Source: Streptomyces sp. NBRC 110035 (GTDB lineage Bacteria; Actinomycetota; Actinomycetes; Streptomycetales; Streptomycetaceae). Taken from it: a stretch of 64,000 nt of DNA. Positions 1 through 7,699 of the stretch are shown here, piece after piece. The number at the start of each line of letters is the position of its first letter. Position 1 is the first letter of the stretch. The notes under the pieces were generated by a model that saw only the letters and a list, made by a program, of their open reading frames with translations, was not told the origin of the DNA and searched no databases. Where the stretch lies: assembly GCF_000829695.1 (NCBI RefSeq), contig NZ_BBNN01000026.1, positions 1 through 64,000 on the forward strand, given 5' to 3'. The position numbers and the translations under genes were made by a program.

Positions 1-1
1 C

Positions 2-490
2 ACCATCGACTGGGACCGCGAACGGGTGACCTGCCCGAACGGTGTCGTCAGTACGCAGTGGGCCGAGCGGCGTTCCCAGCAGAACCTGCCCGTCATCCGG
101 GTCCGCTTCAGCCCGGCCGACTGCCGTCCCTGCCCTCACCTGCGTGACTGCGTCAACTCACCCTCGCCACGACGCCGCGAGCTCAACCTCCGGCAGGGCC
201 GCGACGGACACGAAACCGTCCGCACGGCCCGGGCCGAGCAGCGAACCGATGCCCGGAAGGAGAGGTACAAGACCCGTGCCGGTGTCGAGGGCACCATCCC
301 ACAGGCCGTCGGACACTGCGGCCTGCGCAGACCCCGCTACCGAGGCCTCGCGAAGACCATCCTCCAGCACCAGCTCACCGGCGCCGCGACCAACCTCGCC
401 CGCATCGACGCCCACCTCACCGACACACCCCGAGCCCGCACCCGCACCCGCACCAGCCACTTCGCAGCACTTCGCCCCGCCGATCAAACG
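2..490 (+). pseudogene. IS1182-family transposase, 3' fragment
   Basis: C-terminal part of a DDE transposase of the IS1182 type; the 5' part lies outside the window. The reading frame is open from base 2 and carries the family's C-terminal block: 'AARAEQRT'-like segment, 'RYKTRAGVEGTI', 'GLRRPRYRGLAKT', then an 'ATNLARIDAHL' helix and an Arg/Thr-rich tail ending near 'RTSHFAALRP' (about base 480). These proteins normally stop there, but no stop follows in this frame until base 1321, inside and antisense to other genes. The gene has therefore probably lost its true end, and the element is likely an inactive relic. The terminal inverted repeat was not identified. Confidence 0.6.
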
Positions 491-505
491 ATCGACGGGG
501 CGAAG
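470..505. terminator. bidirectional hairpin after transposase remnant
   Basis: Ten-base perfect stem (CTTCGCCCCG at 470-479 with CGGGGCGAAG at 496-505). The loop itself contains a GATC...GATC repeat. It sits between the 3' end of the transposase fragment (+) and the 3' end of the DUF4235 gene (-), so it could terminate both. No T-run is present, which is usual in Streptomyces. Confidence 0.55.
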
Positions 506-578
506 CAGGCAGGCCCCGGATCAACCAACAGCATCCCCCAGGGGTGCCGGGGCCCCGTACGGCGGTCCGGGCCGGGGG

Positions 579-881
579 TCAGGCGGTCCCCTTGTCGCCG
601 GCGGGCCAGGAGCCCGTCGAGCGTTCGACGGCCTTGGCGCCCGCCCGGTTCACCGCGCTGCGCACCACCGAGAAGATGGCGCCCTGAATCGCGGCGGCCA
701 GCAGGATCTCGCCCCAACGGCGGTCCCGGTTCAGTGCGTCGGGGGCGTCGTCCTCGTGCCGGATCAGCTTCCACGTCTTCTGGAACGCCATCCCCGCCAC
801 GGCGCCACTCGTCCAGCCCAGCGCGAACCCGATGGGCTTGTAGGCCAGGGGCAGCTTCTTCTTGCTCTTCATCTTCGCCAC
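579..881 (-). CDS. DUF4235 domain-containing small membrane protein
   Basis: 100-residue protein of the DUF4235 family, common in actinomycetes and of unknown function. After a basic start (KSKKKLP) come two hydrophobic stretches: 'PIGFALGWTSGAVAGMAF' (about residues 13-30) and 'ILLAAAIQGAIFSVV' (about 55-70). These suggest a small two-helix membrane protein. The GTG at 881 is preferred because GGGAG lies about 7 bases upstream; an ATG three codons later (872) has a poorer site. It stands alone, convergent with the transposase remnant. Confidence 0.75.
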   Translation of the reverse strand: MAKMKSKKKLPLAYKPIGFALGWTSGAVAGMAFQKTWKLIRHEDDAPDALNRDRRWGEILLAAAIQGAIFSVVRSAVNRAGAKAVERSTGSWPAGDKGTA

Positions 882-1133
882 GTGGATCTCCCAGTCGGTG
901 TCGGCGTTCGGAAAGTACCTGCGACCCACGTTCCCCGTTTTCCGCCCTCGGCACGGCCCGACAGGGCCCGACCGGGGCATCCCCCACGGTGAGCGCGGCA
1001 GGGTCGGGCCCCGCCGCGACGGGGGAACGCGGCGGGGCCCGACCCGCGAGTGCCCGCCGTCCGGTGCCTCATGCACACCGAACCGGGGAAAGTGCCGACC
1101 GGGTGACTCCCCACGGCCCCCGGACGAGAGAAC

Positions 1134-1598
1134 CTAGCCGCGCGCCTCCAGCACGAAGACCGGGATCACCCGGTCCGTCTTCTCCTGGTAATCGGCGTAC
1201 GGGGGAAAAGCGGCGACGGCCCGCTCCCACCACTGCGCCCTCTCCTCCCCGGTCACCTCACGGGCCGTCATGTCCCGCAGAACCTGCTCGTCACGCAGTT
1301 CCACCTGCGGGTCGGCCTTGAGGTTGTGGTACCAGACCGGGTGCCGGGGTGCCCCGCCCAGCGAGGCCACCACCGCGTAACGACCCTCGTGCTCGACGCG
1401 CATCACCGGGGTCTTCCGCAGTTTGCCGCTCCTGGCCCCCCGCGTGGTCAGCAGTACCACCGGCCTGCCCTGCAGGGTCGTCCCCTCGGTGCCGCCGGAG
1501 CTCTCGTACAGCTCCACCTGGTCGCGCACCCACTGCGTGGGGCTTGGCTCGTACTCGCCGTGAAGAGGCATGCCATCCGTCCCGTCGTCGAGGCCCAT
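1134..1598 (-). CDS. nitroreductase family deazaflavin(F420)-dependent oxidoreductase
   Basis: About 154 residues of the DUF385/Ddn-like split-barrel family, which binds the deazaflavin F420 and reduces varied substrates. Family marks include 'ELYESSGGTEGTTLQG', 'LLTTRGARSGKLRKTPVMRV' (F420 phosphate-contact region), 'VASLGGAPRHPVWYHNL' and 'FPPYADYQEKTDR'. The ATG at 1598 has AGGAGAG 11 bases upstream. An in-frame ATG at 1571 (protein beginning MPLHGEYEPS, 145 residues) matches many relatives and is an equally plausible start. No operon partner; substrate not predictable. Confidence 0.85.
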   Translation of the reverse strand: MGLDDGTDGMPLHGEYEPSPTQWVRDQVELYESSGGTEGTTLQGRPVVLLTTRGARSGKLRKTPVMRVEHEGRYAVVASLGGAPRHPVWYHNLKADPQVELRDEQVLRDMTAREVTGEERAQWWERAVAAFPPYADYQEKTDRVIPVFVLEARG

Positions 1599-1991
1599 GG
1601 CCGGCCCGCTCTCCTGGACGACCGTCGGACCATGCGGACCAACTCGTTTTGTACCAGTGTCGGCCGGACCGTACACGACCTCCGGCCTCACGGCGTCATC
1701 GGCGTGTCCACGGCACGGCCATGACCGTGCCCCGGCCCGGACCGCCCCGCCCGCCGGCCCCCGCGCCCCCGGGAAGAAACCGCTGCGCCGGATCGGCCGC
1801 GGCGACCCGGGCCGCGTCACCGGGAACCGGCCGCCCACCAGGTGCCCGACGCGGCCGCCACCGAGAGCGGGCGCATCCTGGTCGAGGGCGACGACGCGGT
1901 GGTGTTCGGCGGGATCCGGCGGACCGTCCGGCCCACCGTGCGCCCGTACCGCGCCCGTCTCGCCCCGCCGTCCAGGTCATAGGCTTTCCGG
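1599..1991. other. intergenic stretch, 393 bases
   Basis: Divergent region between the deazaflavin oxidoreductase (-) and the flavoprotein (+). It should hold promoters for both. No convincing gene is visible, and no clear -10/-35 pair stands out. Confidence 0.4.
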
Positions 1992-2525
1992 GTGACCGAA
2001 CACACCCGGAAGCCCTTTCTCCACGTCGTCGTCTGTGCTGCCGGTGTCGCCGCGGGCGTCGGCGAACTGATCACCGCCGCGCAGGAGCGGGGCTGGGAGG
2101 TCGGCGTCATTGCGACACCCATCGCCCTGAACGGGTTCTTCGACGCCGTCGCGGTCCGCGCACAGACCGGCAGACCGATCAGGTCCGCCTGGCGCACCCC
2201 CGGCGAACCGCGCCCCTTCCCGGCGCCCGACGCCGTGGTGGTCGCGCCCGCCACCTTCAACACCGTCAACAAATGGGCGGCCGGAATCGCCGACACGCTC
2301 GCGCTGGGCACCCTGTGCGAGGCCGCGGGGCTCGGTGTGCCGGTCGCCGTCCTGCCGTGCGTCGGCGACGCGCTGGCCACCCACCCCGCCTACCGGGACA
2401 GTGTTGAGCGGCTCACCGCCATGGGCGTCCGCTTCGGCGAGCCGTACACCGGGGAGACGGTGCCGGACGGCGAACGGCCCGAGTTCCACTGGGAGCGGGC
2501 CCTGGACCTCGTACGTCCTCGATGA
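1992..2525 (+). CDS. flavoprotein (PPC decarboxylase/EpiD-like fold)
   Basis: 177 residues resembling the flavoprotein superfamily that includes phosphopantothenoylcysteine decarboxylase and lantibiotic decarboxylases. Visible features are an N-terminal beta strand 'LHVVVCAAGVAAGVGEL', the 'VGVIATPIAL' strand, and the FMN-site-like 'AVVVAPATFNTVNKWAAGIADTLA' region with conserved PATFN and N-K-W-A-G-I. It starts at GTG 1992. Actinomycetes have many such stand-alone copies. They may be oxidoreductases or decarboxylases of unknown substrate, and context gives no hint. Confidence 0.8.
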   Translation: MTEHTRKPFLHVVVCAAGVAAGVGELITAAQERGWEVGVIATPIALNGFFDAVAVRAQTGRPIRSAWRTPGEPRPFPAPDAVVVAPATFNTVNKWAAGIADTLALGTLCEAAGLGVPVAVLPCVGDALATHPAYRDSVERLTAMGVRFGEPYTGETVPDGERPEFHWERALDLVRPR

Positions 2526-2988
2526 GCGCGGCCGGAGCCGAGTGGTTCCGCGTGCACCCGCAGACCCCGGGTGCCGGGACCCGCACGCGCACATGGCAAC
2601 GGAGAGGGCTGCGCGGCGTGTGTCCGCATCGCCTTTTCGGACACCGGCCGTCGAATCGGATGATTGGGCGCGTGAATTAAGCGGCTCGAAAGAGGATGAC
2701 GTACAGTCAAACCACTGTGTCCGTACGAGGAATGCGGGAAACCTCGGAATCTCTTGTTCCTGGTCGTTGGCCTGTGCAAAAGTGGGTTCTGCCGTCGCGC
2801 GGGCAATGCCTTTTGTCCTGGGGTGCGCGACGCTGCCCCGGCATGCCACCCAGGCTTCAAAAGGGCTGCTCCGGGCGGGTGTTCGAGATTTCGAATCCAG
2901 TACGGGCGGGCTCCCGTCGTATCGTCGGCGAGGCCCCGCGTCCGCTGGTACGGACTTTATGTCGCGCGTCCCCGAGAGGATTGCATCC
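2526..2988. other. long leader/intergenic region, 463 bases
   Basis: Region upstream of the first lectin-sigma fusion, with locally lower G+C. It contains a small hairpin TTCGA-GATT-TCGAA at about 2881-2894. No gene with Streptomyces-like codon use was found. A GGAAT...CGTT pair near 2747-2769 resembles an ECF promoter but has a short spacer, so it is not called. Confidence 0.4.
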
Positions 2989-4890
2989 GTGAAGGACACC
3001 GGCCTGTCGAATTCCCAGGCCCCGGCCCATGCGTTCGACGTGACGGACGAACAGCTGGGCGACGAGTTGCGGAAGTGGACGGGGGCCGCCCCGGCACTGC
3101 ACCCCGTCGGTGAACTCCTCGACCGGCACTGGGAATCGGTCTTCGGCTACGCCCGGCTGTGCACCGACGGCCCGCGCTCCGCCGGTATGCTCACCACTGC
3201 CGCGTTCACCCGGCTCTTCGGCGAGACCCTGCGGCACAACGGCCCGAGTTCCGCATGGCGACCCCAACTCCTCGTCACCGTACGCCGGATCGCTGCCGAG
3301 TGGGACGCGGACCACCGGCGCGACATGCTCCACCCCGATCTCACCGCCGCCTCCGCCGACGGCGGCCGGCGGCCGGCCGCACGACTTCTGCCGCAGCCCG
3401 AACGGCGCCTGCTGTCAGGGGCCTTCCAACGACTGCCGCAGTCCGCGCGCTGTCTGCTCTGGCACACCGAGGTCGAATCCGAACCGCTCCACGTCCCCGC
3501 CGGGCTGCTCGCCCTCGACGAGGAGGGCGCCCGCACCGAACTGCGCCGCGCCCGGCAGCGGTTGCGGGACGAAGTCCTCCAACTCCACGGCGAACTCGCC
3601 TCCGACCAGGAGTGCCGGCGCTATCTGCGCCTGCTGGAGGTGAGCTACCGGCGCGCGGGCACCGAACTCGACCCGGACCTGCGCACCCACCTGGAGAACT
3701 GCCTCCACTGCCGGCACGCTGCGGACCAACTCGCCTGCTTCACCAGCGGACTCGGTACGGCCCTGGCCGAGGGGGTCCTGGGCTGGAGCGCACGGGAGTA
3801 CGCGCAGAGCAGAGCGCAGGCGGCCGACGTCACCGACGAGTCGGCCGCCGGGGAGCGGCCGTCGCCCGAGGGGGTCATCGGCGCGGAGTTCCCCGGCCCC
3901 GCCGACGGACGCCCGGACACGGAGGCCGATCGGTTCGCCGTGCCTGCGGGCGAGCCTCCGGCGGTGGAGGGCGAGTCGTTCACGGACACGGGGAGACCGG
4001 TCCCGCCCCTCCCCACCGAGGCACCCCGCACCACGTCCGCCGCCCCCGCGGCCCTCACGGTGCCCCCGGTACCGAGCACCCCCCCGACCGCCGGGGCCCC
4101 GGCCGCTACCGTGCGGACGGCCTCCCGGTCCGGTGTCCGTTCCCGGCGGCGGCGCGCGGCCGACCGTACCGGCCCTCGCGGCGCCGTGCTCCGCGCCGGT
4201 TCCCGTGTCGCCCGGAAGGCCGCGCGCCGGGCCGCGCGCCGGCGCCACCTCGCCGCGGGCCTCCTCACGGTCAGCGGGCTGGTCGTCCTCCCGCTGGTGC
4301 TGTGGACCACGGGCGGTGCCGAGGACGCCGCCGCGCGGGGCGAGGACCGCCCCTCCGAATCCCCCGGCGCCGCCACGGGCAGCCCGCCCGACGACCCGTC
4401 GTCGTTCCGCTCCGAAGCAGCCGTCGAGGGCGCCCTGAGCGGCCGGCTGCACAACACCGCATCCGGCCTGTGCGTGGGTGTCGTCGGCGGCCGGGCCGTC
4501 GCGGGCGCCGAGACCGAACTCACCGCCTGCGCGGCGGTCGGCGCCCAGCAGTGGACGTACGAGACCGACGGGCTGCTGCGCAACGCCGCGGAACCGGACC
4601 TGTGCCTCGACTCCCGCCTCGGCTACTCGGTGCGCCTGGCCCGGTGCCCGGGCGAGACCCGGAAGGACGCCGACAGCGCACGCTACGACTTCACCGTCCA
4701 GGGCACCCTGGTGCCCCGCTCCGGTCAGGACCTGGGCCTCGCACCCGCGGCGACCGACGGCTCGGGCGCCCTCGTGCTCAAGGCCCGTGACGACACGGAC
4801 GCCCAGCGCTGGGCGATCGACACCCCGGAGCCCGATCTCCAGATGAAGGTCGTCACCCGGGGCCGCGTCGAGGACGAGGACGAGAGCTAG
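2989..4890 (+). CDS. sigma-like / zinc anti-sigma / TM / ricin-lectin fusion protein
   Basis: 633 residues. Residues about 30-105 resemble sigma-70 region 2 (LLDRHWESVFGYARLCT...). Residues about 140-205 resemble region 4 of ECF factors (GAFQRLPQSARCLLWHTEVE...). Residues about 234-248 carry an H-x3-C-x2-C motif (HLENCLHC) typical of zinc anti-sigma domains. A Pro/Ala-rich linker and an Arg-rich stretch precede one membrane helix (about 423-443, GLLTVSGLVVLPLVLW). Outside follows a ricin-type beta-trefoil (about 483-618, with 'ASGLCV', 'QQWTYETDGLLRN', 'DLCLD', 'QRWAI'). The GTG at 2989 is chosen for its AGAGGA about 8 bases upstream; an ATG at 2959 is in frame. Topology implies a cytoplasmic regulator tethered to an external sugar-binding module. 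The HTH looks degenerate, so DNA binding is unproven. A paralogue lies at 11052-12695. Confidence 0.8.
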   Translation: MKDTGLSNSQAPAHAFDVTDEQLGDELRKWTGAAPALHPVGELLDRHWESVFGYARLCTDGPRSAGMLTTAAFTRLFGETLRHNGPSSAWRPQLLVTVRRIAAEWDADHRRDMLHPDLTAASADGGRRPAARLLPQPERRLLSGAFQRLPQSARCLLWHTEVESEPLHVPAGLLALDEEGARTELRRARQRLRDEVLQLHGELASDQECRRYLRLLEVSYRRAGTELDPDLRTHLENCLHCRHAADQLACFTSGLGTALAEGVLGWSAREYAQSRAQAADVTDESAAGERPSPEGVIGAEFPGPADGRPDTEADRFAVPAGEPPAVEGESFTDTGRPVPPLPTEAPRTTSAAPAALTVPPVPSTPPTAGAPAATVRTASRSGVRSRRRRAADRTGPRGAVLRAGSRVARKAARRAARRRHLAAGLLTVSGLVVLPLVLWTTGGAEDAAARGEDRPSESPGAATGSPPDDPSSFRSEAAVEGALSGRLHNTASGLCVGVVGGRAVAGAETELTACAAVGAQQWTYETDGLLRNAAEPDLCLDSRLGYSVRLARCPGETRKDADSARYDFTVQGTLVPRSGQDLGLAPAATDGSGALVLKARDDTDAQRWAIDTPEPDLQMKVVTRGRVEDEDES

Positions 4891-4946
4891 GGCCGGGGGA
4901 AGCCGGGGGCAGGGCGAGGGCCGGGAGGAGCGGGCCGGTCAGGTGC

Positions 4947-7334
4947 TCACAGCTCCTCCGCCAGCCCCAGCTCGGCCCAGATGGTCTTGCCCTCGGCGGT
5001 GTGCCTGCTGCCCCACCGCTGGGTGAGCTGGGCGACCAGGAGCAGCCCCCGGCCGCCCTCGTCCCAGGTCTTGGCGCGCCGCAGATGCGGGGCGGTGTGG
5101 CTGGTGTCGGACACCTCGCAGATCAGCGTCGACGCGTCGCTGATCAGCCGGAGCCGGATCGGCGGCGCCCCGTAGCGGATCGCGTTGGTGACCAGCTCGC
5201 TCACCACCAGTTCGACGGTGAACGACGCCTCGGTCAGCGCCCACACGCCCAGCTGGTCGAGGACCTGCTTGCGCACCGGCGCGACGAGCGACGGGTCGGC
5301 CGGGATGTCCCAGGTGGCGACCTGGGAGGACGGCAGCCCGCGGGTGCGGGTCAGCAGCAGCGCCACGTCGTCCGTGGCGGGACCCGACTGGAGCATGGCG
5401 TGCAGGACCCGGTCGCAGGCCTCGTCGAGCGACCCGGGGGTCGCGTGGGACAGGGCGTCGCAGAACATGCGCGAGCCCGCGTCCGCGTCGCTGTCGTCCC
5501 CCCGGCCGTCGACCAGACCGTCCGTGTAGAACGCCAGCACACTGCCCTCGGGCAGCTCCACCTCCACGGACTCGAAGGGCAGCCCGCCCAGACCCAACGG
5601 CGGCCCGGACGGCATGTCCAGCATGCGCACCGGTCCCCCTGGCGGGACCAGGACCGGCGGCGGATGCCCCGCCCTCGACAGGGTGCAGCGCCGTGACACC
5701 GGGTCGTACACCGCGTACAGGCAGGTCGCGCCGACCTCGCCGGGGCCGGCGTCACCGCCCGACTCGTGCGAGAGGTGCAGGACCAGGTCGTCGAGGTGGG
5801 TGAGCAGCTCCTCCGGAGCCAGATCGATGTCGGCGAGGGTACGCACGGCCGTACGCAGCCGACCCATCGTTGCCGATGCCTGGATGCCGTGGCCGGCGAC
5901 GTCCCCCACCACCATGGCCACCCGCATCCCGGACAGCGGGATCACGTCGAACCAGTCGCCGCCCACACCGGTGCGCGCGGCCGGCAGATACCGGGAGGCG
6001 GCGTCCACCGCGGCCGTCCGGGGCAGACCGCGGGGGAGCAGGCTGCGCTGGAGCGTGAGGGTGGTCTCGCGTTCGCGGGAGTAGCGGCGGGCGTTGTCGA
6101 TGCAGACGGCCGCACGCGCGGTGATCTCCTCGGCCAGCAGCACGTCGTCATGGGTGAAGTGCTCGGGGTGCCGGAACCGGGTGAACGCCGCCACGCCGAG
6201 GGTGACACCGCGGGCCTGGAGCGGGACGGACAGCATCGAGTGGACGCCGAACTCCCGGACCTGCCGGGCGCGGGCGTCGTCGACCGCGAGCCACGGATCG
6301 AGGTCACCGGAGGGCACCGAGGCGACGACGCTGTGCCCGGCGATCAGCGAGTCGGCCTGAGGCGCGGCGGCCGGGTAGACGACCACCTCGCCCGCGTCGG
6401 CGACCGACTCGGGGCTCCCCGCCGTGCGGGACCGGTGGGCGACCCGGCGCAGCGGGACCGGAAGGGTGAGCGGGCCGGTGGGGTCGGCACCGTGGTCGTG
6501 CTCGAGGAGGTCCACGCTGACGAAGTCGGCGAGCGCGGGGACGCAGACCTCCGTCAGCTCCTGCGCCGTCCTGGTGACGTCGAGGGTGGTGCCGATGCGC
6601 ATGCTGGCCTCGTTGACCAGCTGCAGCCGGGCCCGGGCCCGGCTCTGCTCGGTGAAGTCGTGGGCCGTCACGCAGACGCCGACGATCCGGCCGGCGTCGT
6701 CGGTGAGAGGCGCGATCCGGGCCAGCCAGGCCTCGTCCTGGCGCTTGCCGAACGCCTGCACGCGTGTCTGCACATCGTGGCCCCGGCCCGTCCGCAGCAC
6801 CTGGGTCATGTGGCGCTCCAGCTCCGCGTGCCGGGGCCGGCCGCCGATGTCGCTGGGCGTCAGACCGCGCAGGTGGGAGGCCGGCAGCCCGAGGAGATCG
6901 GCCATCGCGTCGTTGGCGCCGTGCAGGCGCAGCTCCGTGTCGAAGACGACGGTGGCGCACGGGGACTGGACCATCGCAGCCCAGAGCACCGGATCTCCAG
7001 TGGGATCGGTGCGCCCGGACGGCAGCGGGGTGACGGCCAGCCAGCCCTCGGTGTCACCGTCCTCGGGCCGGCCGCGGTGGGCGAGCATCCACACGGTGAC
7101 GGTGCCGCCGTCCCGGTGCCGCAGCGCGAGCGTGCCGCTCCAGCGCGGGCCGGCCGGCGGCGGGGGCGGTTGTGCGCCGTCGGCGAGCAGAAGGGCCGCG
7201 GGGCGGCCGACCACGTCCTCCGCCCGGTGACCCAGGAGTTGCCGGGCGCCCTCGTTCCACCGGGTGACGGTGCCGTCGGCGGCGATGACGGCACGAGCCG
7301 CTGCCGGATCGTCGAACGGGTCGTCCGCTCTCAT
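4947..7334 (-). CDS. PAS-PAS-GAF-SpoIIE phosphatase with HATPase domain
   Basis: 795-residue signalling protein. Domain order: PAS (about 10-110, 'VTRWNEGARQLLGH'), second PAS (about 130-250, 'VVFDTELRLHGANDAMADLLG'), GAF (about 260-410), PP2C/SpoIIE serine phosphatase (about 425-650) and an anti-sigma-type ATPase (about 670-790). PP2C marks are 'TLQRSLLPRGLP', 'GGDWFDVIPLSG', 'GDVAGHGIQASA' and 'AFYTDGLVDGR'. ATPase marks are 'ELVTNAIRYG' and 'DEGGRGLLLV'. Such proteins both phosphorylate and dephosphorylate anti-sigma antagonists in response to ligands or redox. The ATG at 7334 has GGAG 8 bases upstream; GTGs at 7355 and 7361 are alternatives. It is convergent with the lectin fusion and divergent from the cellulase. 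Its partner is not in the window. Confidence 0.88.
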   Translation of the reverse strand: MRADDPFDDPAAARAVIAADGTVTRWNEGARQLLGHRAEDVVGRPAALLLADGAQPPPPPAGPRWSGTLALRHRDGGTVTVWMLAHRGRPEDGDTEGWLAVTPLPSGRTDPTGDPVLWAAMVQSPCATVVFDTELRLHGANDAMADLLGLPASHLRGLTPSDIGGRPRHAELERHMTQVLRTGRGHDVQTRVQAFGKRQDEAWLARIAPLTDDAGRIVGVCVTAHDFTEQSRARARLQLVNEASMRIGTTLDVTRTAQELTEVCVPALADFVSVDLLEHDHGADPTGPLTLPVPLRRVAHRSRTAGSPESVADAGEVVVYPAAAPQADSLIAGHSVVASVPSGDLDPWLAVDDARARQVREFGVHSMLSVPLQARGVTLGVAAFTRFRHPEHFTHDDVLLAEEITARAAVCIDNARRYSRERETTLTLQRSLLPRGLPRTAAVDAASRYLPAARTGVGGDWFDVIPLSGMRVAMVVGDVAGHGIQASATMGRLRTAVRTLADIDLAPEELLTHLDDLVLHLSHESGGDAGPGEVGATCLYAVYDPVSRRCTLSRAGHPPPVLVPPGGPVRMLDMPSGPPLGLGGLPFESVEVELPEGSVLAFYTDGLVDGRGDDSDADAGSRMFCDALSHATPGSLDEACDRVLHAMLQSGPATDDVALLLTRTRGLPSSQVATWDIPADPSLVAPVRKQVLDQLGVWALTEASFTVELVVSELVTNAIRYGAPPIRLRLISDASTLICEVSDTSHTAPHLRRAKTWDEGGRGLLLVAQLTQRWGSRHTAEGKTIWAELGLAEEL

Positions 7335-7699
7335 CGTCGCCACTCCATCGCGCACACTCACCGTGAACCGGTCGATCGCCAGAGTTCCACCCTAGTGCGT
7401 CAAAGGTGGGAGTGGACCGGAACCCCGCCCTGGCAGGGGTCCCGCGGGCGGGAGAGGACGGACGGGAGGGCAAGGGCGGGAGTGACGCCCGGGGCGCCCA
7501 CCGCCCGGGTCCTGCCCGGGTCCCGTCCGGTGCCGCTCCGGCACGTGGCCGGTATTCACGCGTCGCCCGCCGGTGTTCGTCACCATTCCCGTCCCGCCCG
7601 TTGACGGAGTGTCACACCTGCCACAACGATGGCTCCCTACGGATGGGAGCGCTCCCATCCGTAGCCGCCGCCGTGTCCTCCCACCAGAGGAGCCCAGAC
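7335..7699. other. divergent promoter region of phosphatase and cellulase
   Basis: 365 bases between divergent genes. It holds a TTGACG -35-like hexamer (7601-7606) with a poor -10 near 7624-7630, and the CebR palindrome downstream of it. The half nearer the phosphatase shows nothing recognisable. Confidence 0.5.
7637..7664. promoter_or_regulatory. CebR operator in a perfect 28-bp palindrome
   Basis: Bases 7644-7657 read TGGGAGCGCTCCCA, the consensus box of CebR, the LacI-family repressor of cellulose and cello-oligosaccharide utilisation released by cellobiose or cellotriose. Symmetry extends without mismatch to 7637-7664. It lies 43 bases before the GH9 start, just downstream of a TTGACG -35-like element, so binding would block initiation or early elongation. 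CebR itself is not in the window. Confidence 0.9.

Noticed and set aside
1820..1981. Short + strand frame ending just before the flavoprotein gene
   Set aside because: About 50 codons, no ribosome site, no recognisable motif; could be a relic but cannot be supported.
2747..2770. ECF-type promoter GGAAT...CGTT before the first lectin-sigma gene
   Set aside because: Spacer is about 14 bases, shorter than the usual 16-17, and the second paralogue has no matching element.
2876..2898. GTTCGAGATTTCGAATCC, resembling a tRNA T-arm
   Set aside because: No acceptor stem, anticodon arm or CCA-compatible end around it; it is only a short hairpin.
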